Positions 21,971 through 32,505 of a DNA stretch of 64,000 nucleotides are shown here, piece by piece; within the stretch, counting starts at the first letter, position 1, and every line of letters starts with the position of its first letter. The stretch comes from Crocodylus rhombifer. Lineage: Eukaryota > Chordata > Crocodylia > Crocodylidae. The stretch is taken from positions 3,732 to 67,731 of the forward strand of contig JAVSML010001076.1 in assembly GCA_038503035.1 (NCBI GenBank). The letters run 5' to 3'. The translations under genes and the position numbers were made by a program. Under the pieces are notes generated by a model. It ran no database searches. It was given only the letters and a program-made list of their open reading frames with translations, and was not told where the DNA came from.

Positions 21971-23283
21971 TAGTTTCATAGTTGGTAGAGTTGGAAGTGA
22001 CCTGAGCAGATCATCAAGTCCAAACCCCTGCCATGGGGAATCCTCTAGTGTGCCCACTTCTACCCACATCCTCTAGTGTGCCCACTTCTCCCCACATCTT
22101 AGTGTCATCTGCAAATTTGAACAAGGTGCTTTTCATCCCCTTGTCCAAATCACTGATGAAGTTGTTGAACAGTGCGGGCCTGAGGACCGAGCTCTGGGGA
22201 ACCCTACTGTCTGCATCCCTCCAGGTCAAAAATGACCCATCCACCACCACTCTCTGGGTGCAGCCCTCCAGCCAATTGGTGACCCATCTGACCGTGTAGG
22301 CATCAACACCACAGTCACCTAATTTTTTAATGAGAATGAGGTGAGAGACAGTGTCAAAAGCATTCCTAAAGTCCAGAAAGACTATGTCCACTGCAACACC
22401 TGCGTCTAAGGATTTTGTGACCTGGTCATAGAAGGCTAACAGGTTGGTCTGACATGACCTGCCTCTAATGAATCCATGTTGGTTTCCCCTAAGTATAATC
22501 TCCCCTGCTGGTCCCCCGTAGATGTGCACCTGGATAATTTTCTCAAAGAGCTTCCCCGGGACCAAGGTAAGACTAACAGGCCTATAGTTTCCTGGGTCCT
22601 CCTTCCTCACTTTTTTGAAAATAGGGACAACATTGGCCCTTCTTCTGTCCTCTGGCACCTCACCAGAGCACCATGAGTGCTCATAAAGCTGTGCCAGGGG
22701 TCCTGCAATGACCCCCACCAATTCCCTCAGCACTCCGGTCTGGAGATCATCAGGACCTGATGATTTGAACATGTCTAGTCCCACCAGAAGTTCCCTGACT
22801 AGGTCCTCACTGACCCTGGGCCTGGCTGTGCCTCCCCTCAGACTCTTAGGGATCCCAGTGGAGGAGATGACCTGGTCCCTGCTCAGAAAAATGGAGGCAA
22901 AGAAACTATTAAAGAGATTAGTTTTGTCATCTGGTGTGACCACCATATTTCCTAGCGTGTCCTGCAGAGGCCTCACATTGCATGGTACACTCTTTTTACC
23001 CCCTACATATTTAAAAAAGGACTTTTTGTTATCCTTAATCCAGGTTGCTAGTCCCAGTTCCATCTCCACCTTACCCTTCCTAACAGCTGCCCTACAATCT
23101 TGAGCCAAGGAGGTATAATCCTCCCTGGTGATGGCCCCTCACTTCCATTGGGTATACGCCTCCTTTTTAGCTTTCAGACATTCCTGGATGCTTTTGGTGA
23201 GCCATGAGGGCTTTTGAGCACTCTTTCTCCCTTTGATCTGTGTTGGGATTGTCACCCTTTGGGCTTGGAGGATCGTCTCCTTT
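21971..23283 (-). mobile_element. CR1 LINE copy G, internally deleted
   Basis: Younger-subfamily CR1. About 70 bases of 3' tail (tagtttcatagttggtagag onward) jump directly at about 22040 to RT motif C, so the RT C-terminus and 3' UTR are deleted. A 28-base tandem duplication (22043-22099, unit starting ctctagtgtgcccacttct) lies at the deletion joint. From there a 364-codon frame (22014-23108) runs through FADDTKMWGEVGTLED, SDADSRVPQSSVLRPALFNN, DIVFLDFRNAFDTVSH, VVPIFKKVRKEDPGNYRPVS and IKDNKKSFFKYVGGKKSVPC. The 5' end is near 23283 in the linker. Confidence 0.93.
22014..23108 (-). pseudogene. CR1-G reverse transcriptase, long open frame
   Basis: One uninterrupted 364-codon frame covers the RT fingers and palm in a single piece. 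Motif A DIVFLDFRNAFDTVSH carries N where sister copies have K, motif B is degraded to RVPQSSVLRPALF and motif C FADDTK is present. C-terminal thumb, EN and ORF1 are absent, so it is not functional. Confidence 0.92.
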
Positions 23284-23286
23284 ACC

Positions 23287-24299
23287 TGCTGTCATGATGC
23301 AAGATCCTTAGGGGTGGCTGCGATGACCTTGGTGGGTCTGTGACCATGGGTGCCCTCTTATCTCACCTGCCATGTCTTTGGAAAAATAACTCGGGAAGTT
23401 GCCGATGAGCCTTTGTTTAGTTTCAGTAAGTGAGGACTTACTTAAGTTCTCTGATCTGTAGGCTCTTTGTGAGGCCTTTCGTCAGGATGGTGCTGCATGA
23501 GACACCTCAGGCCTTATGGGCCAATTAAGTGGCTCCAACCACTCCTTTACCATGCCCCATGGCTTGTAGGTGTTACATTGCTTTTATACTCTGTTGGGGC
23601 CTTGGCCTACTTGGACTCCGCCCCTTTGATATAGCTAGGCCTTCTAGCCTACATTCACTGTGCTGGGCCCTGCTTTGAGGCACTAGCCCACAAACTCCTT
23701 TTATTACTGGTCCCCTGGCCCTTGCAGCTCACCCCCCTCTGGCACTGGGCTCTCTGCAGCCCCAGAGACTGCATCCCTCTGGTGCTGGGGCTCTACACAA
23801 TCCTGTGCCCCCAATGAGGCCTCCTCCTCCCCAATTACCTCAGCCTGATCCACCAGAGGAATCAATAACACAAATTTCAGCCCCTGGGCTACAACATAAC
23901 ATTCATAATAAAGGCAGCACTCTGCTTCTTTAAGACAGCCAACTCCCCAATACAATACCAGGCCCTTTTATTTTTGGGCACTTTCTGAGCCCCTAGAGTC
24001 TTACTGTGTTTGGAGGTAGCAAAGCAGGCAGTCAGATGCATGGGGCTGCTCTCTTGTGCAGGAGCTTCTTCTCCTGCCTGTTGCCAAAGAGAGAATGACC
24101 CCTGGCCAGTCTCAGCCCTGAGCTTATATGTGCCCTGGGCTCTAACTCCTTCCGATCAGCTGCCTGCCTGCACGGTGCCAGCTAATTATCTTGTTAGTCT
24201 GTTACTTAGGCAAGCTGCAGCTGTGGGGCTTTCTGTAGCCTGCCAGGCTCCTTTGCTAAGTTTCTGCTCTTAAATGTGCAGGCACCCCTAGGTGCCCTG
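23287..24299 (-). mobile_element. LTR-like 1-kb repeat, copy 1
   Basis: Homologous, in inverted orientation, to 44968-45951. On the minus strand the shared features are, in order, tttaagagcagaaact, a TATA-like gggcacatataagctcaggg followed by gctgagac, tgtagcccaggggctgaaat, and gaggaggaggcctcattggg with repeated ccagtgccagag words. The termini start near cagggcacc and end near catgaca. TATA box, size and solitary structure fit a solo LTR, but no retroviral gene is present and a non-autonomous element of another class is possible. It lies between CR1-G and CR1-F. Confidence 0.6.
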
Positions 24300-25855
24300 A
24301 GATACCTACCCATGACAAAACCATGTCAGCTGACTTTCAGAATTTTGCCTTCTACTAGTTCATTGTATATGGACTCCTTGAGAAATTTTTCAAGGATTTT
24401 TCCTGGGATTAAGGTCAGGGTTCTCTCTCCTCCCCTTCTTGAAGATGGGCACAATGCTGGCCCTCTTCCAGTGTTCTGGGTTCTCTACTGAGTGCCATAT
24501 ATTTTCAAAGAGGTTCGCCAGTGGTCCTGCAATGACTTTGGCTAGTTTGTTCAGCACTCTCGGATGGAGTTCATCTGGTCCTGCTGACTTACAGATATCC
24601 AGAGTCTTTAGCTGTTCTTTCACCAGCTCTGCATTGATTTTTGGTAGGTGATGATCTCCACTGTGACTATTCTGTGTCATATTTGCATTCGACCGGCTGG
24701 TGGAATATAGATGTGAAGTACTCATTCAAGAGTTCAGTTTTCTCCTTGGTGTCAGTGATCAGATGTCCAGATGCATTAAGCAATGGTCCCACTTTTCCAT
24801 TGGTTTTCCTCCTGTTACCTATGTACCTACACAAGGACTTCTTATTACCCTTGATTTCAGTTACTAACCTGAATTCAGTCACCTTTGCTTTTCTAATCTG
24901 TCCCCTACAGGTGTGGGCCATCTTATATAGTTCTCCTTGGGGCCTCTTCCAAGATTCTATCATTGGTATGCCTCCCTTTTCTTTTTCAAAAGATCTGCAA
25001 CTTCCCTATTGAGCCAAGATGGCCTCTGGGCCCCTGTGCAGGTATGGGCAACTTCTGTGCATGGGGGATTGTGTCCTTGAGGAACAATGACTCTTCAGCC
25101 ACATTCTGTCCCTATGGTCCATGATGCTGTAGGGAATTACTCACTAAAGTCCTTAGCTAATTGAAGTCAGCTTTTTTAAAGTTAAGAATTTGTACCTTAC
25201 TGACAGATTTCCCATCCCTATGATGGACAGTGAAAGTCATAGTGTCATGGTCACTGTCGCCTAGGTTACCCTCTATTGTCAGATCACTCACCAGTTTGTC
25301 TCCCTTTGCCTAAACTAAATTTAGGAGCACATTTTCTCTGGTCGGCCCATGTACCTCCTGAGACAGGTAGAGCTCATCGATACAAGTCAGGAATCTACGT
25401 GACTAGTCAAATCTGGCTGATTGTTCTTCCTAGGAGATTTCTGGGTAGTTAAAGTTACCCATGATGACCATATTCCATAGTCTCACAGCCTCTTCCAGTT
25501 CTCTGGAAAATTCCAAATCTAGCTCCTCAACTTGATTTGGAGGTCTATAATATATTCCTATAGTTAGGTCTCTTTCACCACGTCCTGCCCCATATCTTGA
25601 CCCAGAGGGTGTCAAGTCACCCTTTCTTAGCACCAATTTCAGCTTTCAAGGAGGTGTACTGCTCCTTTACATATAGATTATACCTCCACCCTCTTTTCCA
25701 ATCCCTCCTATGCGGGGTGTAGACCTCTAAAGCTATGGTCCGATCATGGGTAGAGTCCCACCAGTTCTATGATATCCCTATGATATTATAGACCTTGCTG
25801 GAAAGCAGAAGGACCAGTTTCTCCTGTTTGTTCTCCATGCTCCTAGGGAACAAAT
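24300..25855 (-). mobile_element. CR1 LINE copy F, 5' part
   Basis: Continuation of F. The minus strand near 24305-24345 encodes the HGFVMGR region, which precedes the LTNLI of the 3' part. RT fingers: TLDICKSAGPDELHPRVLNK and IVPIFKKGRRENPD (24390-24725). Linker: EFRLVTEIKGNKKSLCRYIG (24667-24963). EN: ERDLTIGIYYRPPNQVEELD and WNMVIMGNFNYPEIS (25430-25636), where the usual GDFN reads GNFN. The 5' end near 25855 corresponds to the start of EN. Several stops and a small deletion near 24420. Confidence 0.88.
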
Positions 25856-27020
25856 GCTGCCATGCTCCCCATGCTTCAGCAAAAGTTCCCATGCTCCCCA
25901 TGTTTCAAATTTGCACCACCGGAGAGTTCTGTTTGCTCCCAACTCTTGCTCTGTGAATCTATAACAGTAGTAATTTGAAACACTGATGGGGAAATTAGCA
26001 GTTTTGCTAGACTACCAACAAGGGTTTCACTGTTGTCATTAGAGCTATGAACCAATCAGAAGCATTCAGATGAATCTGTGAAAGAAATTGTAGATTCAAG
26101 GCATTTCTGTGGTGCAGTATATCTTGGAGCTTATTTATAACAGACTCTTAAGAGCTAGGAATACTTTCACCCATGGGGAACCACTCCAGAAAAATATTAA
26201 ATTGCCCACAAAAATATGGCCTGAAGCTTTCTGCCTGTATTGTAAATTTGAATTTCTGTCTGGATGGTGGATAATGATGGGTTTACATTTCACAGTTTTT
26301 GACAGCAGTAAATTCAATGCACTGGTATACTAGTACAATGAGCCATCCTTTTCGCTCTTAAAATATGTAATCAATATATACAAGCATTTATTTTTGTATT
26401 GAAGTACATAAAATTATGGTGTTATTGGGTATTCAGTATATACAGAAGTATGCATACATGCACCTAAAGAATTTACAATGTGGATTCACCACACACATTG
26501 CAGAGGGGATTGTGACAAAAATCAACACCTATTTCATATAAAAGAAACCAAATAAAATGCAATAGAGATTGTTCCACCAATGTGGTTTAAAAATAAAGGA
26601 AGATGTATAGACTGGTAAAATAACAGGGTTGGTACAACTCACACAACAAATATATTTTAGGTCTTTGAAAATGATATATATAGGAAAGTTACACTAATAA
26701 CACAGCAATGAAAGGAAGCATACTTAAAAATGTACTACGGTACAGAAAGAATGGTCCTATAGAATGATACTATTTAATTATGATAGTCAACATGGATTTA
26801 TCAACAAAGAAGGAGAAGTTATATCTAATAAATCTCTTAGATTTATTTGAAGTACTGTAACATATTTTTGAAATGCAATTTTCCCCTGAGACCCTTAGAA
26901 AAGGCTGGATGACAGAATTACAGAGATACACAGATGAAATAGGACAAGGGAAATGTATGCTCTAAATTATTACTTTAAGACTGCATCTCTAGAACTTGAG
27001 CTTGTGATGACACTATCAAG
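25856..27020 (+). other. SGCZ: SGCZ intron
   Basis: Begins with short direct repeats of ccatgctccccatg (about 25859-25905) and is AT-rich afterwards. At 26768-26850 the + strand reads tagtcaacatggatttatca, which could encode a QHGFINK-like RT scrap of an old CR1. The rest shows no feature. Confidence 0.45.
26768..26850 (+). mobile_element. Possible old CR1/L2-type RT scrap
   Basis: DSQHGFINK-like translation followed by degraded sequence, matching the 'QHGF.xGRSCLTNL' block of CR1-clade RT. Very short and diverged. Confidence 0.35.
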
Positions 27021-27024
27021 TGAC

Positions 27025-27412
27025 TTTTCATGAAAACATAAGTGTCATACTGGGTTAGGCAAATGGTCCATCTAGCTCAGTATCCTATTTCCAACAACTG
27101 CAGGTTGATACTTTAGAAGTACCTGTGCGGAGCATGTGTAGTGTAATCTGTTCCCTGCATGATATGATGAAATTATTGAACCACATTTATTTATAGATCT
27201 AAATTAATAAGGAAAACCCATAAAAATAAACAAATAAAGCAAATGAAAATTAGTAATGACCTAACACCCCTGACACCAACCATTGTCACTATATCTAATA
27301 ATATATATATCCCTGACTCTTGTTTTTAATAGCTCTCAATCAACCTGTCCTCCAGGAATTTAACAAATCTCTTTTTGAACCTGGTTATATCAGCTTCCTC
27401 AAATGAGAAGAA
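27025..27412 (+). repeat. Old CR1-related interspersed repeat
   Basis: Starts with tactgggttaggcaaatggt and ccatctagctcagtatccta, and ends with ctccaggaatttaacaaatc and tctttttgaacctggttata. These blocks in this order are a common sauropsid repeat ('catactgggtcagaccaaaggtccatctag ... gaatttatctaattctttttgaaccc'). The middle is heavily diverged. Confidence 0.6.
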
Positions 27413-28650
27413 TATCATACAAAAGCAAATAAAATAGCAAGTAACAATTCTTTGCTATGTGAAGTACTTGGTAAAGTGGACCAAATTTTATTAGAAATAA
27501 ATATGAGATACTGCATTATAAAAATGCAACTCAGGCTTTATCTTTTCAGTACAGTCTACATGTTACGACTGGAGCAAGGAAGGATCCTCAGGAGATCATA
27601 GATGAGATATTACTGTATCTCTATCACAAATTGGCTCCAGTAGCTTCCATAAAATTCTTTTTGATTATCCAGAAGTTATCCCACAGGAGATATGTTACTT
27701 CTTACAATTTTCAGTAACTTGGAAAAAAACCCATTTTTTTAACCTGAAAAAAGGCTGTTAGTCCCAGTTTCTTACAAAAAAAAAAATCAAAACAACCATT
27801 TCCTGTTTTGGTGCAACTAATGTGTTTGTTTTCATTTTGGGTATTGCTTTGTGTTTGTTATTTTTTACTTGTGAAAACCTTATTTCCACCAAGTTTTTAC
27901 ATGTTGCAATATTTTACATTAAAAAAGATATTGTTCTATTTTGATTTTTTAGAAATGTGTTATATTATGCCAGTCAGTCTACACATTCACCAGAGGAAAC
28001 CTACATCACATTTAGATTTGTTACAGGAAGCAATAGCTGGATTTTTTTCCTAAAATAAGAAATAAGGACACTTTGGGTTAGGAGCATTTCAGACTGAGGA
28101 ACTATATAGTCTGCAGTTGCGCTGTAAATTTTATGTACCAGTTACATGAAATACTTAGAATGCAGAAATAACAGATTCCAGCCTTCTAAAATGAGAGTCT
28201 TTGATTTTTTTTTAACAAAATGTACTTCACAATACCTCCACAAAACAAGAATCAAGCCCTTACACTGTTAATAAACAGTGAAGGTCACTCACTGTATTAT
28301 CACTGTATTATCACTATCTGACTGTATTATCACTATCAAATTATATGTAACGTGACATAAAGAGCAGATTTAGTAATTCCCCAAGCCCTTACTTTGGTTG
28401 ACTGTTGTGACTGTTTATTTCTTTTATCACTATCTTAGATGGAGTTCTCTTACTGCCATTAATGACTAGTAAGCTACCATGAACTAGTTCCATTTACCAA
28501 CAGGAACAGGCATACACATAGGCAATTACCACTGAACAGCTGATGCTCTGCAAATACCAACCCTTGTTTACCTCACAATAAGCTATTTGCCCATGTCTGT
28601 ACCAGTGGCAGGTTGTTTGTCCTTTGCAAGCAAAGATGACTGGATCCAGT
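27413..28650 (+). other. SGCZ: SGCZ intron, AT-rich
   Basis: Intron with an A-run at 27777-27786 and a short tandem array around 28288-28338 built from actgtattatcact units. An 81-codon open frame at 27808 is Phe/Leu-rich low-complexity translation, not a gene. Confidence 0.5.
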
Positions 28651-28654
28651 GGGT

Positions 28655-28752
28655 GGGGGAAAGAAGAAGAGAGAAAGGAAGTGGGAAAGAAAAAGGGAGG
28701 GAGAAAAGAGAAAGGGAAAAGGGAGAAAGAAGAGAAAGAAGGGGGATGGAGG
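28655..28752 (+). repeat. Polypurine tract
   Basis: About 100 bases almost entirely G and A, starting ggaaagaagaagagagaaag. Such tracts can adopt triplex structures. No coding meaning. Confidence 0.85.
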
Positions 28753-28829
28753 CTAGGTTAAATGGGTACGCAGGTGACTTATAAGCCCAATCTTTGCCCT
28801 GAACTATCTGCTGTAGTAGGGGGAGGAGA

Positions 28830-29415
28830 GAAATGAGGACAGGACATGAGAGGCCCTCATTTGCCTGGCCATGCGCTTCCTCACTGCCTCTACTGTGCAC
28901 TGCTACTCGAAAGCCAGTGCTCTGCTCTGGATCTATGACCTCCAGGATGGATGGTTACGTGCGATTTGCTCCCACAACTCCAGGTCGATGCCAAAACTCT
29001 TTAGGGACATCTTTAGGGTGTCCTTGTACTACTTCTTGGGTCTGCTGTGAAAGTGTACTCCATTTGACAGTTCACCACAGAAGATTTTCTTTAGCAGGAA
29101 AGTGTTGGGCACTCGTGACAGGTGGCTGGACCATCTTAGCTCCACTAGTTTCAGTAGGGTGTGGATACTGGGGAGAGCTGATCTTCTGAGTACCTCAGTA
29201 TCCATACTCTTGTCCTACCACTTGATCTTTAGTATCTTTTGCAGGTAGGACAGGTAGAAGTGGTTTAGTTTCTTGGCATGACACTGGTTGATGGTCCAGG
29301 TTTTGCAGGCGTAAAGGAGGGTCGGGAGAATGATGGCTTTGTAAACCTTCAGTTTCGTGGACATTCTGATGCCTCTGTGGTTCCAGACTGAACACTGGCA
29401 TAAATTCATATGAAA
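28830..29415 (-). mobile_element. Second LINE lineage (LINE-R), 3' fragment
   Basis: Not CR1. The minus strand encodes the RT thumb and C-terminal region: SVWNHRGIRMSTKLKVYKAI, ILPTLLYACKTWTINQCHAK, KLNHFYLSYLQKILKIKW, and then in other frames an LPSIHTLLKLVELRW-like block and YKDTLKMSLKSFGID. This order (ETKLKVYRAVVLTTLLYACETW, LNHFH, LRWAGHVxRMPD, YKDTLKxSLK) is characteristic of an abundant metazoan non-LTR retrotransposon family. I cannot fix the clade (L2/RTE-like) by eye. 5'-truncated; a Penelope-like element follows. Confidence 0.8.
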
Positions 29416-29429
29416 TTGCAAATATCAAT

Positions 29430-30215
29430 ATCTAAATACCCTTCAGTAACCTACTACAATACAAAAAGAAAACCCCTGCAATTGCATACCCCTTGTGGTT
29501 ACCTACCATCCCATACTGGAACAAATCAGAAGAATCATCAAAAAACTTCTGGCTATACTTGGACAAAAAAGCAGCCTTTCCACACCTGCCTTTAAAATAA
29601 CCCCTGACCTTGCCCAAATCATCATCAAAAGCAAACTCTCCACCGCCTAATGGACATCAACTGGGACAGTTTTGCCTTGGCAAGAAATGCTTAGTTTGTC
29701 AGTACATCTCCATTACCACTACTATCAACACTCCCCATAGCAAAACTATGATAATCCATGGTTCCTACACATGTCTTTACCAAATTGTGATATACCTGAT
29801 CCAAAGCACCAGGTGTCTTCATGGGAACTACATGGGTGAAACTAAGCAGCAGCTACACACCAGAATTAACTGTCATGGAAAAAATATAAAGGGTAGAGAC
29901 ATATGCACATCATTAGAAGCACAATTCTCACAGAACAACCACTCTCTGTCTGTCCACTATCCTCTTGCTCAAGGGAGCTACCTAACATCTTTAAAAATAA
30001 AACGTGGAAGACAAATTCATAAGCTGGCTGGACACTAAGAAACAAAGACTAAACATTGATATTGGTTTTATGGCACATTATATTTTACCCAACCCTTGAA
30101 TTCTTTACACACATGAAAAGTGAGGCTAACCCTCCCCCCTTTTAAGAGGCCTTAATCTCCTAATAATCAGCTTCTTTTCTTATGATAATTGTTCATCTGT
30201 TGCCCCTGATATCAG
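29430..30215 (+). mobile_element. Penelope-like element, 3' part with GIY-YIG domain
   Basis: Sense-strand Penelope-like retroelement. Around 29465-29640 one frame gives IPLVVTYHPILEQIRRIIKK, the linker region after the RT. A frame change leads to the endonuclease (29610-30038): CLGKKCLVCQYISITTTI, YLIQSTRCLHGNYMGETKQQ and LHTRINCHGKNIK, with HS and a terminal basic segment. YLIQ...GNYMGET is the GIY-YIG-type core of Penelope nucleases. The degraded tail after 30040 (ILVLWHIIFYP-like) fits the C-terminus. RT is missing and at least one frameshift is present, so it is dead. Confidence 0.85.
29610..30038 (+). pseudogene. Penelope-type GIY-YIG endonuclease
   Basis: A 142-codon frame. Residues about 25-35 hold a CxxC (CLVC) as in the zinc-binding Cys motif of vertebrate Penelope EN; residues about 58-80 hold the YLIQ...GNYMGET core and the basic LHTRI segment. 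The canonical second cysteine pair of this region ('C..CP' before GNYxGET) reads STRCLH, so one Cys is lost. Predicted function in the intact family: DNA nicking for target-primed reverse transcription. Confidence 0.82.
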
Positions 30216-30539
30216 AAGAAAGGTAGCAAGTAAAAAAGAAAAATCATGGCAGATAGAAAACAACCATGGAATCCATTCTATGGTCACACAGAAGTAATTA
30301 AATGGTTTAAAGCAAAAAAGAGTTTATTGACCAGTGTTGGAGATGACAGTTGACAGGGCATGACTGAGATTCTGAAAAGCATGATTATGTGCAATCAGGT
30401 GCTCTGAAATGGACCTGGATGGCCTTTCCAGAGAGGCTGATCTAAACTGGCCAATATGATGATGCCCAAATCACCTGGACACACAAACTGAAATATCAAA
30501 ACCAAACATGATCAAATGGAGCTCCACTCCTTCTGTTCT
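30216..30539 (+). other. Intron or unassigned repeat flank
   Basis: Follows the Penelope 3' end (cagaagaaaggtagcaagta). No recognised domain. Part may be the 3' end of the LINE-R copy that follows on the minus strand. Confidence 0.35.
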
Positions 30540-31850
30540 TCAGTAATTCTTCTCAGTCAAGGTTGATGGTCTTCCACAGTTGCCTTATCTGTGTTTCCAA
30601 AGATTGCTGATTGCAACAGACTCTTGCAACTCAGGTACATTTTTCCATGTGAGATGGGTGCCTCCAAACTCTTGATTTGATCCTCAACATACTTTTTTGG
30701 CCACTCCTGCTTTTCCATCTCCTGTTGTCATTGTAAGGTTTCAAACTAGTGGGATCCTTCCAGCGGACCCTTCCTCCTTTTGGGGTAGTCCGGAGCAAGA
30801 ATCTCCCACAAGTTGATGTTGAATGTTTTTAAGTTGTTCTTGAGGATTTCCTTGAAACTCTTTTTCTGTCCTCCTTCTGAGCATATGCCTTGACTGTGCT
30901 GGGAGAATAAAACTTGTTTCACGAGTTTGGAGTTGGACATTTAAATGACATGACCGGCCCTGCAAAGGTGATGTTTGATCATAGCATCAATGCTTGTGGT
31001 GTTTCCTTGTAAAAAGACACTAATGGTGGTATGTCCATCTTCCCACTGGATTCAAAGGATCTTTCTCAGGCAGCGTTTGATGGTACTTCTCCAAAAATTT
31101 GAGGTGTCTCCTGCACGTTGGCCATGCTTTGTACAGTAAGGTGGAGATCACAACTGCTTGATAAACCATGAGCTTGGTTTCATCTCTGATGTGATCTTTT
31201 AACACCCATTTCCTCCGGTATCTGAAGGCTGCACTTGCACACTTAGGTGATGTTGAATTTCTTCATGGATGACAGCATTCTGTGAGAAATGGCTTCAAAG
31301 GTATAGGAAATACACAGCTTTCTCCAGAGTCTCATCACAAATCAGAATTCCCAGAGCTAAGGACTACTCATTAAGTGCTTGTTGATGGAGGACCTTATCT
31401 TCTAAATGTTAAGCATCAGTCCTTTTTTCTCACAGGCCTCAATAGGACATCAACAGATGCCTGAAGGTCTACTTCCAAGTAAGCACACACTACAGCATCA
31501 GCAGCTTACTGGAGCTCACTGATTAAGGTTGGGATGGTCCTGATTTCAGCTCAGAGTCAGCTAAGCTTAAACAGCTTACCATCCATTGGGTAGTTTAACT
31601 CCATTTCAGCTGGAAGCTTGTTGGTGGTCAGATGTAGCGCTGTGGTAAGGAATATCATGTGCTACATCTGACCACCAACAAGAGTGTTGGAGCAATGATG
31701 TAGCCTTGCTTAACTCCCATCTTAGCCTCAAAGGGTTTTGGCAAACCATTACTGAGAACTTGCACTCACATACCATCCTGCATCAGACAAAGAATGGTGA
31801 TTATCAAGCAGTTTCGAGATGTGAGGTGTCCTTGAACTGAGATGAAACAT
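30540..31850 (-). mobile_element. LINE-R second copy, 3' part
   Basis: Minus-strand LINE-R. The palm region near 31495 reads ADAVVCAYLEVDLQ, a degraded YADD motif. The region near 31560-31660 reads HLTTNKLPAEMELNYPMDGK, with KMGVKQGYIIAPTL (motif B) just upstream at about 31690-31720. The thumb reads IRDETKLMVYQAVVISTLLY (31020-31205) and the C-terminus GGQKKSFKEILKNNLKTFNI (30746-30940). It breaks at about 31850 within the RT; its 5' half lies at 36180-38130 beyond CR1-H. Confidence 0.82.
31617..31682. repeat. Perfect 22-bp inverted repeat inside LINE-R
   Basis: The left arm (31617-31638) starts cttgttggtggtcagatg and the right arm (31661-31682) is its exact reverse complement, with a 22-base loop. 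On the minus strand one arm encodes the normal LHLTTNK residues. The other arm sits where the family has a hydrophobic stretch after APTL, so it appears to be a templated inverted insertion. Confidence 0.93.
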
Positions 31851-32420
31851 GAATTGGAAAAATGGGCCTTTATTTTATAAGTCACAAATGAAGACAAAGA
31901 CAAAAGAAGGAAAAAGAGGGAGGTCCGCTGGGTCATGGGGTTCGAGTCAGGGCCACTTGCTTTCAAGATCGCAGATGACCTTGGTGCGGCTGGCCAAGAC
32001 CCTAGTCCCAGACCTGGTCAACGGCTCATAGGCTATTTAACAATTAGGCACAAACAGTTAACAATGGGGAATTGTGTCTGTTGGGTCACGAGGTTCAAAC
32101 TAAGCTCCCTTGCATTCAAAACTACCCTGTGAGTAGTCTTGGGGTGGCTGAGTTTAGTTCTAGTCCCAGACCTGGTCAACAGCTCATGGTTAGGTATTTT
32201 TAGATTATAGATAAGGTTGTGAGACAAACGATAACAAAACAGAAAATCATAGCTACAATAAAAAAGAAGGCAAATATATCTAATTCACTTAATTCAATAC
32301 ACATGCTACATCTTGTGAAAAAAAAAAAAAAGGAAGGAGAGAGAAAGGAAAAAAGGGAAGTTAGTTAAATAATACTTACTGCCCAAAGCAAGTCAACAAA
32401 AACAGAAGCATTGCTGATAC
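31851..32420. repeat. Unassigned segment with a diverged direct repeat
   Basis: Two units of about 120 bases (31928-32046 and 32081-32205) share tagtcccagacctggtcaac exactly (32003-32022 and 32161-32180) and gggtcayggggttcra-type starts. The tail has an A-rich run (about 32318-32331) and purine-rich sequence before CR1-H. Origin unknown; it separates the LINE-R 3' part from CR1-H. Confidence 0.65.
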
Positions 32421-32505
32421 ATAGTTTCATAGTTTCTAGGGTCGGAAGGGACCTGAACAGATCATCTAGTCCGACCCCCTGCCATGGCAGGAAAGAATAC
32501 TGGGG

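Noticed and set aside
23704..23955. An 83-codon open frame in the LTR-like repeat as a retroviral gene
   Set aside because: No gag, pol or env motifs; copy 2 does not conserve the frame.
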